Assembly: GCA_016793805.1 (NCBI GenBank)
Contig: JAEUIZ010000049.1
Location: 124,001 to 188,000, forward strand
Reading direction: 5' to 3'
From: Phycisphaerae bacterium
GTDB lineage: Bacteria > Planctomycetota > Phycisphaerae > Phycisphaerales > UBA1924
DNA: 64,000 nucleotides
The notes under the pieces were generated by a model. It was given only the letters and a program-made list of their open reading frames with translations. It was not told where the DNA came from and searched no databases. Each line of letters opens with the position of its first letter. The first letter of the stretch is position 1. The position numbers and the translations under genes were made by a program. Below are positions 16,576 through 25,456 of this stretch, one piece after another.

Positions 16576-17961
16576 ATGAGTCGCTCCGCGCCCACCCCGC
16601 AACTCTTGCGCGTCCGGGCACGCGCCTTGATCGACGGCGACGGCACTCGGCACGCGCCGGGGGCCGTCTTGGTGGGGGCCGATTGTACCGAGCATGGCTC
16701 GCCGCCGCGCGACGCACGCTCGCCCGCCTGGCGGTTGCTGGCCGCGGGCGAGCCCAGCGTTGTCGCCCGCCATCCCGCCGCCGGCGGCGCGGCAACCCTG
16801 GACCTCCCCAACAGCATCCTGATTCCCGGGCTGGTCAACGCCCATTGCCACCTCGACCTGACCCACATCGGCCCGAGGCCGTTCGAGCCGGACGGGGGCT
16901 TCGTGGGATGGGCGGACCACATCCGCAGGAACCGTCCGATGGCGTCATCGGACATCGGTGCTGCGATCGCCAGGGGTGTGGATTTGAGTCTCCAAGGCGG
17001 TGTGGTGGCCGTGGGGGACATCGCCGGTGCCGCGGGCGGAAGGCCCAGCCTCGAGCCCTGGCGAGCGTTGCGTGAATCCCCGCTCGAGGGCGTCTCGTTC
17101 CTTGAGTTCTTCGCGATCGGCATGGGGCGAGATCGGGGCCAAGAGGCTGCGCGCCGCGCTATGACCCAAGCCGAGTGCGAGCGGGCGGGCCGAGGCATCC
17201 GGTTCGGGCTCCAGCCGCACGCCCCGAACACCGTGGACAGGCGTGTGTACGAGTGGGCCGCTGACGAGGCACGGCGGAGCGGGCTGGCGATCTCGACGCA
17301 TCTGGCGGAGACGGTGGAGGAGCGGGAGTTTGTCGCCAGAGCCGCGGGGCCGCAGCGAGAGTTCCTGGAGCGGCTGGGGCTGTGGGACGAGTCCGCCACC
17401 GAGTGCATCGGACGAGGCGAGCACCCGGTTCGGCACCTTGCGTCGGCCCTCGCTGCCGCTCGCTTCCTCGTCGCCCATGTCAACGACGCCCCTGACGAGA
17501 CGATCGAGATTCTCGCTCGGACGGGTGCGGCCGTTGCGTATTGCCCGCGCGCGTCGGCCTACTTCGGCGCCGAGCAACGCCTCGGGCCGCACCGCTACCG
17601 CGACATGCTCGCCGCGGGGATCGTGGTCGCCTTGGGAACCGACTCGATCGTGAACCTTCCCGCCGCGGCCGCCGACGTCGGCGTCTCGACGTGGGACGAG
17701 ATGCGCGTCCTGGCCCGGCGCGACGGAACGGACCCGGCTCTCCTCCTTCGAATGGCCACGATCCTTGGAGCGGCGGCGCTGGGGCTCGACTCGGCGGCGT
17801 ATCGGTTCGCGGCACCGTCACCGCTGGCGGGGCTGGTCGCGGTCGAGGCCGGGCCGCCCACCGCCCCACGCGAGGACGCGGCGGACGTGCTCGGGCAGGC
17901 GTTGCGGGGCAACGCCCGTCCACGGTTGCTCCTCCCCGACGGCGGACGATCTGCGGGCTAG
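16576..17961 (+). CDS. Amidohydrolase, ATZ/TRZ-type deaminase family
   Basis: A 461-residue metal-dependent hydrolase of the amidohydrolase superfamily. The first ligands are HCH at residues 90-92 (NAHCHLDLTH). Later landmarks are QPHAPNT, ISTHLAET, VAHVNDA and the GTDSIVNLP Asp. This arrangement fits the chlorohydrolase/deaminase branch, which includes guanine, S-adenosylhomocysteine and aminofutalosine deaminases. Substrate cannot be assigned from the sequence; aminofutalosine deaminase of menaquinone synthesis is one possibility. GAGGGAG at 16563-16569 supports ATG 16576. It is followed after 36 bases by the cytochrome c maturation pair. Confidence 0.8.
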   Translation: MSRSAPTPQLLRVRARALIDGDGTRHAPGAVLVGADCTEHGSPPRDARSPAWRLLAAGEPSVVARHPAAGGAATLDLPNSILIPGLVNAHCHLDLTHIGPRPFEPDGGFVGWADHIRRNRPMASSDIGAAIARGVDLSLQGGVVAVGDIAGAAGGRPSLEPWRALRESPLEGVSFLEFFAIGMGRDRGQEAARRAMTQAECERAGRGIRFGLQPHAPNTVDRRVYEWAADEARRSGLAISTHLAETVEEREFVARAAGPQREFLERLGLWDESATECIGRGEHPVRHLASALAAARFLVAHVNDAPDETIEILARTGAAVAYCPRASAYFGAEQRLGPHRYRDMLAAGIVVALGTDSIVNLPAAAADVGVSTWDEMRVLARRDGTDPALLLRMATILGAAALGLDSAAYRFAAPSPLAGLVAVEAGPPTAPREDAADVLGQALRGNARPRLLLPDGGRSAG

Positions 17962-17997
17962 GGTTGTGATGGCCCGGGACGGCTGATCAGGAGCGGC

Positions 17998-20496
17998 ATG
18001 AGCGCAAAGTGGATCCGAAGCAAGGCGTGGGATGACGAGCACATCCCGGCTTGGGCATGGCCCGCCAAGGCCGTCCTCCGCGCGTTCAGTTCGATCCCGC
18101 TGGCGATCGTTCTGTTGAGCCTCGTGGTGGTGTACGCGATCTTCGCCAGCGTCCCGATCGGGCTGCTCGCGCTGGCGCCGACCTTCGCGATCTACGGCCT
18201 CACGCTCGCCCTCGCGGCGGCGGTGGGGGGGCTGGTGCCGATGCTCGTGCTCCGACGCTTCTGGCGGCGCGCGGGTGCCGGGCGCTTTGTCGCGTCCATC
18301 GTCGTACTCCTCGTCGGCATGGCGGCGGGAGTTGAGGCCTGGCGCGAACTGGCCTGGCCGCTGCTTCGCTATGACACCGCGCACCACACGGGCTTCCGCC
18401 TGTTCGCGGGGTTCGCCGAGCGCTATCAGGCTGTGACGCTTCGACGTCTGCCGGGCTTCGAGATGACCGAACTCGAGTTCTACGCGTGGTGGCCGATGCG
18501 GCTCGTGCTCTCCCTCTTCGTCCTCAACATGATCACCGCGACCGTCCGTCGCATCGAGTTCGTCTTTCCCAATCTCGGCGTGCTCACTGTCCACACCGGC
18601 ATCGTCACCATCGCCCTTGGCTCCATCTATTACCAGGGACTCAAACTCGAGGGCGACACGGTCCTCTTTGCGGGCGAGCCGGGACCCGATGGGAATCCCA
18701 CCGCGGGCCCGCCGCAGGACGGCTTCTTCGACAACACGAGCATCGTGCTCTGGGCGAGGCAGGAGGGCCGGGCGTGGCAGCAGCGGCTCATCCACGCTCC
18801 GCGGTACAACGACTACGGGCTCCTCGCGCCCGCATCGGGTCCCGAGGACTCGGCCTTGGAAATGATCCGGCGCGGGAACGGGCCCGATGCCAGGCGGCTC
18901 GACCGCGCCATGCCGCATCCTCCGGGCTCGAATCTGATCGACCCGGACATCTCGCTGCGCATGGTCGGGTACGCGGCGTACGCGCGGCTGGTGACGGATT
19001 GGGTCCGTGCCGCGCCGCCCGCGAGCGGCCCCGCCACGCCCGTCCGCTTCGCCGAACTGCGCAGCCACCGCGACGAGCACGGGCAGCCGACCGATCGCCC
19101 GCTCAAAGCCCCGTTCTACTTCGTGCCGACCTCGCCTGCGCAGCGGCTCGGAGAGACCGAGGCGTTCGGGCTCGAGTACACCCTGGGCATGAGCGAGCAG
19201 CGTTGGGCGGATCTGGCCGTCGATCTTCCCCCCGGGACGCGCCACGCGATCGTCGCGCAACTTCCCGGCGGCGATCGGCAGGTCATCGCCATCCAGCCCG
19301 GCGTCCGCACCACGATCGGACAGTCCGGTTATTCCATCGAGGTCAAGCGCGTCCAGCCCGAGCCGCCGTTCCCCATCATCACCGAAGGCTACCGCGGCGC
19401 CACAAGCAGTATGGCGATCGTGCGCGTCACCAAGCCCGACGGCACCTCCTTCGAGCGATGGGCCTACCACCGCTTTCCCGAGATCGACCAGGACATGCTC
19501 GACGAGTTGAACGAGCGTGGGATGCCCACGCGTCGCGACGCCGACCCTTCGATTCGGATCGCGTACATCGACGCCTCCAAACTCCAGGTGTACGTGGATG
19601 AGCAGCCGGGCGGCGTGCGGGCGCTGGTGCGGCTTCCCGGCGAGCGGGCACGCGCCATCGAAGCGGTCTCGGACGGCCTCGTGCGCGACATCATGCCGGG
19701 GCTCGACCTGGCCCTCACGCAGCGCTGGGAGCACGCCGAGCAGGTCGATCGACCCCTCTCGATCCCCGAGGAGCAGCGCGACGTGCGCGAGGTGGGCTCG
19801 CACCTCAACGGGTTTCTGGGCGTCGAGGTCCGCACGGGCGACTTCCGCCGGACTGTCTGGATTCCGTTCTCGAAGTACGTCGGCACCGACCCCAACCAGG
19901 AGCGCAAGATCGAACTCCCGGGCGGACGACGCCTCACGCTCACGTTCGGGCGCCTCCGGCACCGATTTCCGAACTTCATGCTCCAACTCGTCGACTTCCA
20001 GATGATCGCGTACGACCACCGCGGCTCGCCACGGGACTTCCAGTCGCGGGTGCGAGTCGTTCCGCTCCACGAGGACTCGGATCCGAGCGGATTCGCTACG
20101 TACGAGCACGTCACCAAACTCAACGCGCCGCTCCAGGCTCCGTTCATGCCGTCGGACAAGCGATCCGCTATCGCCAACGCGGTCGGCACCTTCGGGAGCC
20201 GGCTGAACCCGCGGCAGTTCAAACTCAGCCAGGCCGGGTGGGACGCGCGCGGATGGGAGATGACGCAGAAGCAGGCGGACCAGGGGCTGCTGCCGCGGGC
20301 GTACGCGTCGTTCACGATCCTGGGCGTCGGAAACAACCCGGGCATCCACATCATCGCGCTCGGCGGGGTCATGATGTCGGTCGGCATCCCGTGGGCGTTC
20401 TACGTCAAACCCCTGATCCTGCGTCGGCGCAAGGCGGCGCTGCAGAGAGCGCTGGCGAGCGCGCCGCGTCGTGACACCGTGGGAGCACACGCATGA
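17998..20496 (+). CDS. resB: ResB-like cytochrome c maturation protein
   Basis: An 832-residue membrane protein of the ResB/Ccs1 family, which together with CcsA attaches heme to exported c-type cytochromes (system II). The N-terminus has the family pattern: AVLRAFSSIPLAIVLLSLVVVYA, several further membrane helices and NLGVLTVHTGIVTIALGSIYYQG. A very large periplasmic part follows (about residues 215-780), then a last helix (GIHIIALGGVMMSVGIPWAFYV). It is longer than most ResB proteins (about 450-600 residues). AGGAG at 17989-17993 supports ATG 17998. The stop overlaps the next ATG (ATGA). Confidence 0.85.
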   Translation: MSAKWIRSKAWDDEHIPAWAWPAKAVLRAFSSIPLAIVLLSLVVVYAIFASVPIGLLALAPTFAIYGLTLALAAAVGGLVPMLVLRRFWRRAGAGRFVASIVVLLVGMAAGVEAWRELAWPLLRYDTAHHTGFRLFAGFAERYQAVTLRRLPGFEMTELEFYAWWPMRLVLSLFVLNMITATVRRIEFVFPNLGVLTVHTGIVTIALGSIYYQGLKLEGDTVLFAGEPGPDGNPTAGPPQDGFFDNTSIVLWARQEGRAWQQRLIHAPRYNDYGLLAPASGPEDSALEMIRRGNGPDARRLDRAMPHPPGSNLIDPDISLRMVGYAAYARLVTDWVRAAPPASGPATPVRFAELRSHRDEHGQPTDRPLKAPFYFVPTSPAQRLGETEAFGLEYTLGMSEQRWADLAVDLPPGTRHAIVAQLPGGDRQVIAIQPGVRTTIGQSGYSIEVKRVQPEPPFPIITEGYRGATSSMAIVRVTKPDGTSFERWAYHRFPEIDQDMLDELNERGMPTRRDADPSIRIAYIDASKLQVYVDEQPGGVRALVRLPGERARAIEAVSDGLVRDIMPGLDLALTQRWEHAEQVDRPLSIPEEQRDVREVGSHLNGFLGVEVRTGDFRRTVWIPFSKYVGTDPNQERKIELPGGRRLTLTFGRLRHRFPNFMLQLVDFQMIAYDHRGSPRDFQSRVRVVPLHEDSDPSGFATYEHVTKLNAPLQAPFMPSDKRSAIANAVGTFGSRLNPRQFKLSQAGWDARGWEMTQKQADQGLLPRAYASFTILGVGNNPGIHIIALGGVMMSVGIPWAFYVKPLILRRRKAALQRALASAPRRDTVGAHA

Positions 20497-22358
20497 ACCC
20501 ATCGCACCCAACACGCGTCTCGGCATGGCGGAGCATGATGGTTGCACTCGCCTTCGCGATCGCGCTGGCGGGGACCGCCGCGCGCGCACAGACCGCCCCC
20601 GAGGGCAACGCCCATCCGCAATCCCAGGCCCTCTCGGCCGCGGGCAACACGTCCAACCCGTTCGGCCAACCCGTCGCGCCGTCCGGCCCTGCGCCCGACA
20701 AGGCCGACTTCGCGCGAGCGCTCGACCTGAAGCCCCTCGAGCAACTCGCGGTCTTCCACGATGGCCGCGTCAAGATCCTCGACACGCTCGCCCGCGAGAC
20801 CGTGCTGCGCATCGTCGGGCGACGCTCGTTCCAGGACCCGGTGGGCGGGATGTCGTCGGCGAGCAAGGCGAAACTGGTCACGTACCCGCCGCTCTTCACG
20901 TTCCTCGACCTCATGATCGACCCGGGTTGGTACCTCGGTAAGCCGCTGGTTCACGTCGAGTACCTGCCGCTGCGCCGCGAGGTCGTCGAGGCGTCGCTCC
21001 CGATCTCGCCGTCCGACTCCCCGGCCCAACGGGAGGCCCGCCTCGCCGAGCGCGAGCGATGGTCCAGGTTGACGCGGCTCTCGCCCGCGATGCTGATGCG
21101 ACACCTCCCCGCGATCCAGGATCGGCACGAGTTCGAGCCCTCGTACCGGCGATCGTTCAACGAACTCGCCGAGGCCCTGTCGCTCTTCGAGTCGGGCTCG
21201 GCCAACCTGCTCATGGTCGCGCCGACCCGCGCCAACGACCCGTACACGCACCTCTCGCTGCTCCCGCCGGACTCCCCCGCGCGCCGGGCGGCTCTGGAAC
21301 TGGGCGAGGCGTGGCGCGCGCTCGACGCGGCGCGCGTCAACGCCGCCGTGCGTGCTCTGGCCGGCGAACTGCCGCAGATCAACGCATCCCTCTACCCGAC
21401 GAGCCGACGATCCATCGAGCACGCGTACAACCGGGTCAATGCCTTCGAGTGGGGCTTCTGGGCCTACTTCCTCGCGTTCGTCTCACTCATCCTCGCCTTC
21501 GGGACGGCCCGACGCTGGCTCGTGGCTCTGGGCATCGCGTTGCTGGCGTTCGCCGTGGGGCTGCATGCGTTCGGCTTCGTCGCACGCTGCATCATCGCGG
21601 AGCGATTCGCGATCCAGAACCAGTTCGAGTCCATGACGGGGCTCTCGCTCTTCGCCGCTGCCGTCGGGCTGGTCATCATGCTCTTCCGCCGGCAGTGGCT
21701 CTATGGGGCGGCGGTCGCGGGCGTGGGGTTTATGGTCCTTGTGACCGCGACGCAGACCGCGATCCCCGGCAAGTTCATCGAGCGCGAGGCCGCGATCCTG
21801 AACACGAGCGTCCTCCTGAAGTACCACGTTACGACCGTGCTGTCGTCCTATGGCCTGATTTCGCTGGGCTTCGTCATCAGCCTTTTCTACCTCGCCACGC
21901 ACTACCTATCCCGTGCGCGATCTCGCCCCGCGATGGCCCTGGCGGGTATCGGCAACGTCGAGCGCGATGGAGGGGGTGTGGGGGGTGTGGGGGTGGACCT
22001 CGCCGCCGAGGCGCTCAACCTGGGCGAAGCACCCCGTGGCGTTGCGCGGACGCTCAGCGACCTCGACAAGGCCCAGATGACCGTTCTCCAACTCGCCTTC
22101 TGGACCTTGGGCGTGGGGATCCTGCTGGGCGCCTGGTGGGCCGATCACTCGTGGGGGCGCTGGTGGGCGTTTGATCCCAAGGAAACATGGGCCCTGGTCA
22201 CGTGGATCATCTATCTGGTCGTGATCCACGTCCGCCTGATCTCGGGCATGAACCGGGGGTTGGTCACCGCCTGGCTCAGCGTCCTCGGGTTCATCGTGAT
22301 GCTCTGGACGTATTTCGGCGTCAACCTGATCCTGCCCGGGCTGCACGCGTATGCCTAG
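20493..22358 (+). CDS. ccsA: CcsA-like cytochrome c assembly protein
   Basis: A 621-residue protein of the CcmC/CcmF/CcsA heme-handling family. The tryptophan-rich WWD motif that holds heme is present as WGRWWAFDPKETWALVTW near residue 555. Histidines flank it (WADHSWG; a later HVRL). The N-terminal 300 residues are unusual: a signal-like segment (VALAFAIALAGTAARAQT) then a soluble domain before the cluster of helices from about residue 315. Between two late helices is a low-complexity insert rich in Gly and Val (GGGVGGVGVDL). It is translated with the ResB-like gene (ATGA overlap), forming the two-protein system II synthase. Confidence 0.87.
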   Translation: MNPSHPTRVSAWRSMMVALAFAIALAGTAARAQTAPEGNAHPQSQALSAAGNTSNPFGQPVAPSGPAPDKADFARALDLKPLEQLAVFHDGRVKILDTLARETVLRIVGRRSFQDPVGGMSSASKAKLVTYPPLFTFLDLMIDPGWYLGKPLVHVEYLPLRREVVEASLPISPSDSPAQREARLAERERWSRLTRLSPAMLMRHLPAIQDRHEFEPSYRRSFNELAEALSLFESGSANLLMVAPTRANDPYTHLSLLPPDSPARRAALELGEAWRALDAARVNAAVRALAGELPQINASLYPTSRRSIEHAYNRVNAFEWGFWAYFLAFVSLILAFGTARRWLVALGIALLAFAVGLHAFGFVARCIIAERFAIQNQFESMTGLSLFAAAVGLVIMLFRRQWLYGAAVAGVGFMVLVTATQTAIPGKFIEREAAILNTSVLLKYHVTTVLSSYGLISLGFVISLFYLATHYLSRARSRPAMALAGIGNVERDGGGVGGVGVDLAAEALNLGEAPRGVARTLSDLDKAQMTVLQLAFWTLGVGILLGAWWADHSWGRWWAFDPKETWALVTWIIYLVVIHVRLISGMNRGLVTAWLSVLGFIVMLWTYFGVNLILPGLHAYA

Positions 22359-23010
22359 CCTGCGAGCGAGCCGCAGGTTTTTCCAGGCCGATGCGCCCAC
22401 GCTCGCCCGCCGCCTCCTGGGGTGCCTTCTCGTGCGTGCGCACCCTTCCGGCGTGCGTCTCGCGGGCGGGATTGTCGAGGTCGAGGCGTACTGCGGAGTG
22501 ATTGACCGCGCCTCGCACGCGTGGAACGGCCGACGCACGCCGCGCAACGAGTCGATGTACGGGCTCCCGGGCACGGCGTACGTCTACTTCACGTACGGGA
22601 TGCATCACTGCATGAACGTGGTGTGCGGTGACGAGGGCGATCCGCAGGCCGTGCTCGTGCGTGCGCTGGCGCCCGTCGAGGGGCTCGACGAGATGCGTCG
22701 ACGCCGCGGGCGTGAGCCCGAGCGAGACCTGTGCAGCGGTCCGGGAAAGGTGTGCCAGGCCATGGGCATCGACGTGGCGATCGACGGCGTTGACCTCACT
22801 CGGGACGATCGGGTGTGGGTGGAGCGGCCGGCGAGGGCGCACGCGCTGGAGATCGCGGTCGGCCCGAGAATCGGGCTCGGGGACGTGGGCGAGTGGGGGC
22901 AGGCGCCGCTGCGGTTCTGGGTCGTGGGGAGCGAGCACGTCAGCCGCGGTTCGGGCGGCGCGAAGGGTCGGCGGCGGGGGCCTAGAGTGTCATCCCCGAG
23001 AGCGGGGTAG
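22351..23010 (+). CDS. DNA-3-methyladenine glycosylase (AAG/MPG type)
   Basis: A 219-residue base-excision repair enzyme that removes alkylated purines. Family landmarks: FFQADAPTLARRLLGCLLVR, IVEVEAYCGVIDRASHA with the water-activating Glu, RNESMYGLPGTAYVYFTYGM with the intercalating Tyr region, VLVRALAPVEG and LCSGPGKVCQAMGI. Length is normal for bacterial MPG. The start ATG 22351 lies inside the end of ccsA (eight-base overlap), so it is read from the same mRNA although the functions are unrelated. A CCCCG-AGAG-CGGGG hairpin at 22994-23007 lies just before the stop. Confidence 0.9.
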   Translation: MPSLRASRRFFQADAPTLARRLLGCLLVRAHPSGVRLAGGIVEVEAYCGVIDRASHAWNGRRTPRNESMYGLPGTAYVYFTYGMHHCMNVVCGDEGDPQAVLVRALAPVEGLDEMRRRRGREPERDLCSGPGKVCQAMGIDVAIDGVDLTRDDRVWVERPARAHALEIAVGPRIGLGDVGEWGQAPLRFWVVGSEHVSRGSGGAKGRRRGPRVSSPRAG

Positions 23011-23025
23011 GCAGGGAGTGTTGGC

Positions 23026-23421
23026 GTGAGTGAGATCAAGATCGACTGGAAGAAGATGAAGGAGGCCGCCGGGCCGTACTCGCCGGAGGCGTTCCAGTTT
23101 GTCCGCGAGGGTCTGGCACACACAGTCCGCATGATCCACGGCGAGGGGATACCGGAGACTCCAAGCGGGCCCGCGCCGAACGAGCACCACGTCTCGGGCC
23201 GACAGCTCTGCAACGGCCTTCGCGACTACGCGCTGCAGCGGTATGGGATGCTGGCGCGCACCGTGCTGGGTCGCTGGGGCATCCGGCGGACCGAGGACTT
23301 CGGCCGCATCGTCTATGGCATGATCGACCTCGGACTGCTCCGCAAGAACGACAACGACTCGATCGAGGACTTCCGCGGCGTGTTCGATTTCGACGAAGCG
23401 TTCGCGGTAGTCGAGGTCTAG
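23026..23421 (+). CDS. Minf_1886 family protein
   Basis: A 131-residue protein. The sequence (YSPEAFQFVREGLAHTVRMI, HVSGRQLCNGLRDYALQRYG, TEDFGRIVYGMIDLGLLRKN, then an acidic C-terminus DFDEAFAV) matches the Minf_1886 family found in planctomycetes and verrucomicrobia. Its function is unknown. It is soluble and probably helical. Start GTG 23026 has GGGAG at 23014-23018. It lies 15 bases after the glycosylase gene in the same direction. Confidence 0.8.
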   Translation: MSEIKIDWKKMKEAAGPYSPEAFQFVREGLAHTVRMIHGEGIPETPSGPAPNEHHVSGRQLCNGLRDYALQRYGMLARTVLGRWGIRRTEDFGRIVYGMIDLGLLRKNDNDSIEDFRGVFDFDEAFAVVEV

Positions 23422-23458
23422 TCCCGCGCGGCGCTGCTGGATTCGGTATGCTCCGCGC

Positions 23459-24706
23459 ATGCCGACGCCCCCTGTCCGCGACTGGCACACCCGCCACCTC
23501 TGGCACATCCAGCCCGTGCGCGACCTGCTCGTGCTCGCGGCGGTGCTCGGGCTGGTGTATCTCGGGCATCGCCTGAGCGTCGTCACCGTCCCGATGCTGC
23601 TCGCGCTGGCCCTGGCCTACCTGTTCGAGCCGCTGGTGAAGCGGGTGACAACCGGGCGCCGGCTCATGTCCCGACAGGGGGCGGCGCTGGCGATCATCCT
23701 CGCGGCGGGCCTGATCGTCGTCGTGCCGGTCGGACTTGGCGGGGCCTACGCGGTCGTGCAGGGAGTCTCGACGGCCCAGCGGCTCGCCAGCAACGCGGAG
23801 CGAGTTCGCGCCTCGGTCGCCAAGCCGGAAGACCCTGCGCTCGCGCAGGCCGTGCCCCCCTCGTGGCGCTGGCTGCGGGACGAACTGGTCGAGGCGAGGC
23901 AGCGGGTGAACGACCCGCCGACGAGCGACCGACTGACCGCGACCGCCATCTCGTGGCTGGTGGACAACGCGCAGGCCATCGGGGCGTCGGTGGGGCAGAG
24001 GGCCGTGGGCACGGGCGTGCAGGCCGTGGGCGTCGCGGCGCGGACGCTCGGCTCGATCGGCATGCTCATGTTTGGCGCGTTCCTTACCGCGTTCTTCTTC
24101 TACTTCTTCTGCACCGAGTACGGGAAGGTCCTCGCGTTCTGGGAGGGGCTGATCCCCGAGCGAAAGCGCGGGCACGCCGTCGAACTGCTGCAGAAGATGG
24201 ACCGCGTGATCGCCGGCTTTGTGCGCGGTCGGCTCATCATCTGCCTGATCCTGTCGTGTGTGGTCACGGTGGCGTACTTCATCATCGGCGTGCCCGTGCC
24301 GCTGCTCTTGGGGCCGATCGTCGGGATGCTCTTCCTGGTGCCATTCCTGCACATCGTGGGGATGCCGATCGCGATGCTGGCCATGTGGCTGGAGCCCAGC
24401 GGGACGTCGTGGCAAACGGCGTGGTGGTGGGTGATCGGGGCGCCGATCGGGGTCAATCTCGTCTGCCAGGTGCTGGATGACTACGTGCTCACGCCGCTGA
24501 TCCAGGGCAAGAACATGGACATCGCGACGCCGACGATCCTGTTCGCGTCGATCGCGGGCGGCACGCTGGGCGGGTTCTACGGCGTGCTGCTGGCGATCCC
24601 CGCGGCGGCGTGCCTGAAAATCGTGATCCGCGAGGTGCTCTGGCCGCGCGTCAAGTTGTGGGTCGAGGGGCGGGGTCGCGACGTGCTGCCGATCTCGGAG
24701 GAATAA
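23459..24706 (+). CDS. AI-2E family transporter (PerM/TqsA-like)
   Basis: A 415-residue integral membrane protein. It shows the family layout: three early helices (LLVLAAVLGLVYLGHRLSVV, PMLLALALAYLFEPLV), a long central loop (residues about 95-195), then five helices with GRLIICLILSCVVTVAYFI, IGVNLVCQVLDDYVLTPLIQ and the C-terminal GGTLGGFYGVLLAIPAAA. Members export quorum signals or act as Na+/H+ antiporters; the substrate here is unknown. No good ribosome binding site precedes ATG 23459. It converges on truB with a 24-base gap. Confidence 0.85.
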   Translation: MPTPPVRDWHTRHLWHIQPVRDLLVLAAVLGLVYLGHRLSVVTVPMLLALALAYLFEPLVKRVTTGRRLMSRQGAALAIILAAGLIVVVPVGLGGAYAVVQGVSTAQRLASNAERVRASVAKPEDPALAQAVPPSWRWLRDELVEARQRVNDPPTSDRLTATAISWLVDNAQAIGASVGQRAVGTGVQAVGVAARTLGSIGMLMFGAFLTAFFFYFFCTEYGKVLAFWEGLIPERKRGHAVELLQKMDRVIAGFVRGRLIICLILSCVVTVAYFIIGVPVPLLLGPIVGMLFLVPFLHIVGMPIAMLAMWLEPSGTSWQTAWWWVIGAPIGVNLVCQVLDDYVLTPLIQGKNMDIATPTILFASIAGGTLGGFYGVLLAIPAAACLKIVIREVLWPRVKLWVEGRGRDVLPISEE

Positions 24707-24730
24707 GCCCAGGCAGGAGCCGAGTTTCCG

Positions 24731-25456
24731 TCAAAGGTCGGCGGGCACCGGGAGGAGGTCCTCGGCGTGCATCGGCCCGAGGCCACGGTCGATTCGCCTC
24801 GCGTCCTCGATCCCAAACCTGCCCACTCGCGTCCGTCGCAGCGAGCGCAGCATGCCTCCGCCCGTGAGCGATCGGCCCAGGTCCCGTGCAAGGCTGCGGA
24901 TGTACGTCCCCTTGCCGCAGGTGATGTCGAGTGACGCGATCGGCCACTCGTACCGTAGCACGTCGATCGAGTCGATCCGAACAGGCCGCGGCGGAAGTGA
25001 AGGGGGCGAGCCCTCGCGCGCGAGCCGATAGGCCCGCTTGCCGTCAACCTTGATCGCGGAGAACGCCGGCGGCGACTGCAGGATGTCGCCGACGAACCGC
25101 GCGCACGCGGCCCGCACCTCGTCAATCGTGGGCGCTCGGAAGCAACAAACCTCGTGCTGCTCGCCCTCGCGGTCGTCGGTCGTCGAGGTTCGCGAGAGAT
25201 CGACCTCGGCGATGTACCGCTTCGGGCCCGCCATGATCTGGTCGCACAGCCGCGTCGCCTTGCCGACGAGCACGACGAGCACGCCCGTGGCGAGCGGGTC
25301 GAGCGTGCCGCCGTGCCCGACCTTGATGCGCTTGGGCGCGCCGCCCGCGACGAGCGCGCCGCGCACACGCCGGCAGACACCCATCGACGTGATGCCCTCG
25401 GGCTTGTCGATGACGAGCAGGCCGGAGGGAGTCGGCGTTGGGGTCGGCTCGGTCAT
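24731..25456 (-). CDS. truB: tRNA pseudouridine-55 synthase
   Basis: A 241-residue enzyme that makes pseudouridine 55 in the T-loop of tRNAs. GLLVIDKPEGITSM (residues 12-25) is the TruB start motif, and HGGTLDPLATGVL carries the catalytic Asp53. YIAEVDLSRTSTTDD, PPAFSAIKVDGKRAYRLARE and CGKGTYIRSLARDLG are further family motifs. It is shorter than E. coli TruB because it lacks a full C-terminal PUA-type domain. ATG 25456 overlaps the stop of the upstream glycosyltransferase (ATGA). A longer start in frame would lie inside that gene. Confidence 0.93.
   Translation of the reverse strand: MTEPTPTPTPSGLLVIDKPEGITSMGVCRRVRGALVAGGAPKRIKVGHGGTLDPLATGVLVVLVGKATRLCDQIMAGPKRYIAEVDLSRTSTTDDREGEQHEVCCFRAPTIDEVRAACARFVGDILQSPPAFSAIKVDGKRAYRLAREGSPPSLPPRPVRIDSIDVLRYEWPIASLDITCGKGTYIRSLARDLGRSLTGGGMLRSLRRTRVGRFGIEDARRIDRGLGPMHAEDLLPVPADL

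Noticed and set aside
17818-20589. A 923-residue minus-strand open frame opposite the ResB-like gene
   Set aside because: It is the mirror of a real GC-rich gene with clear family motifs on the plus strand. Its translation is Arg/Asp/His-rich without domains.
22994-23007. CCCCG-AGAG-CGGGG hairpin as a terminator
   Set aside because: It lies inside the coding end of the glycosylase gene, has no T-tract, and the next gene follows closely in the same direction.
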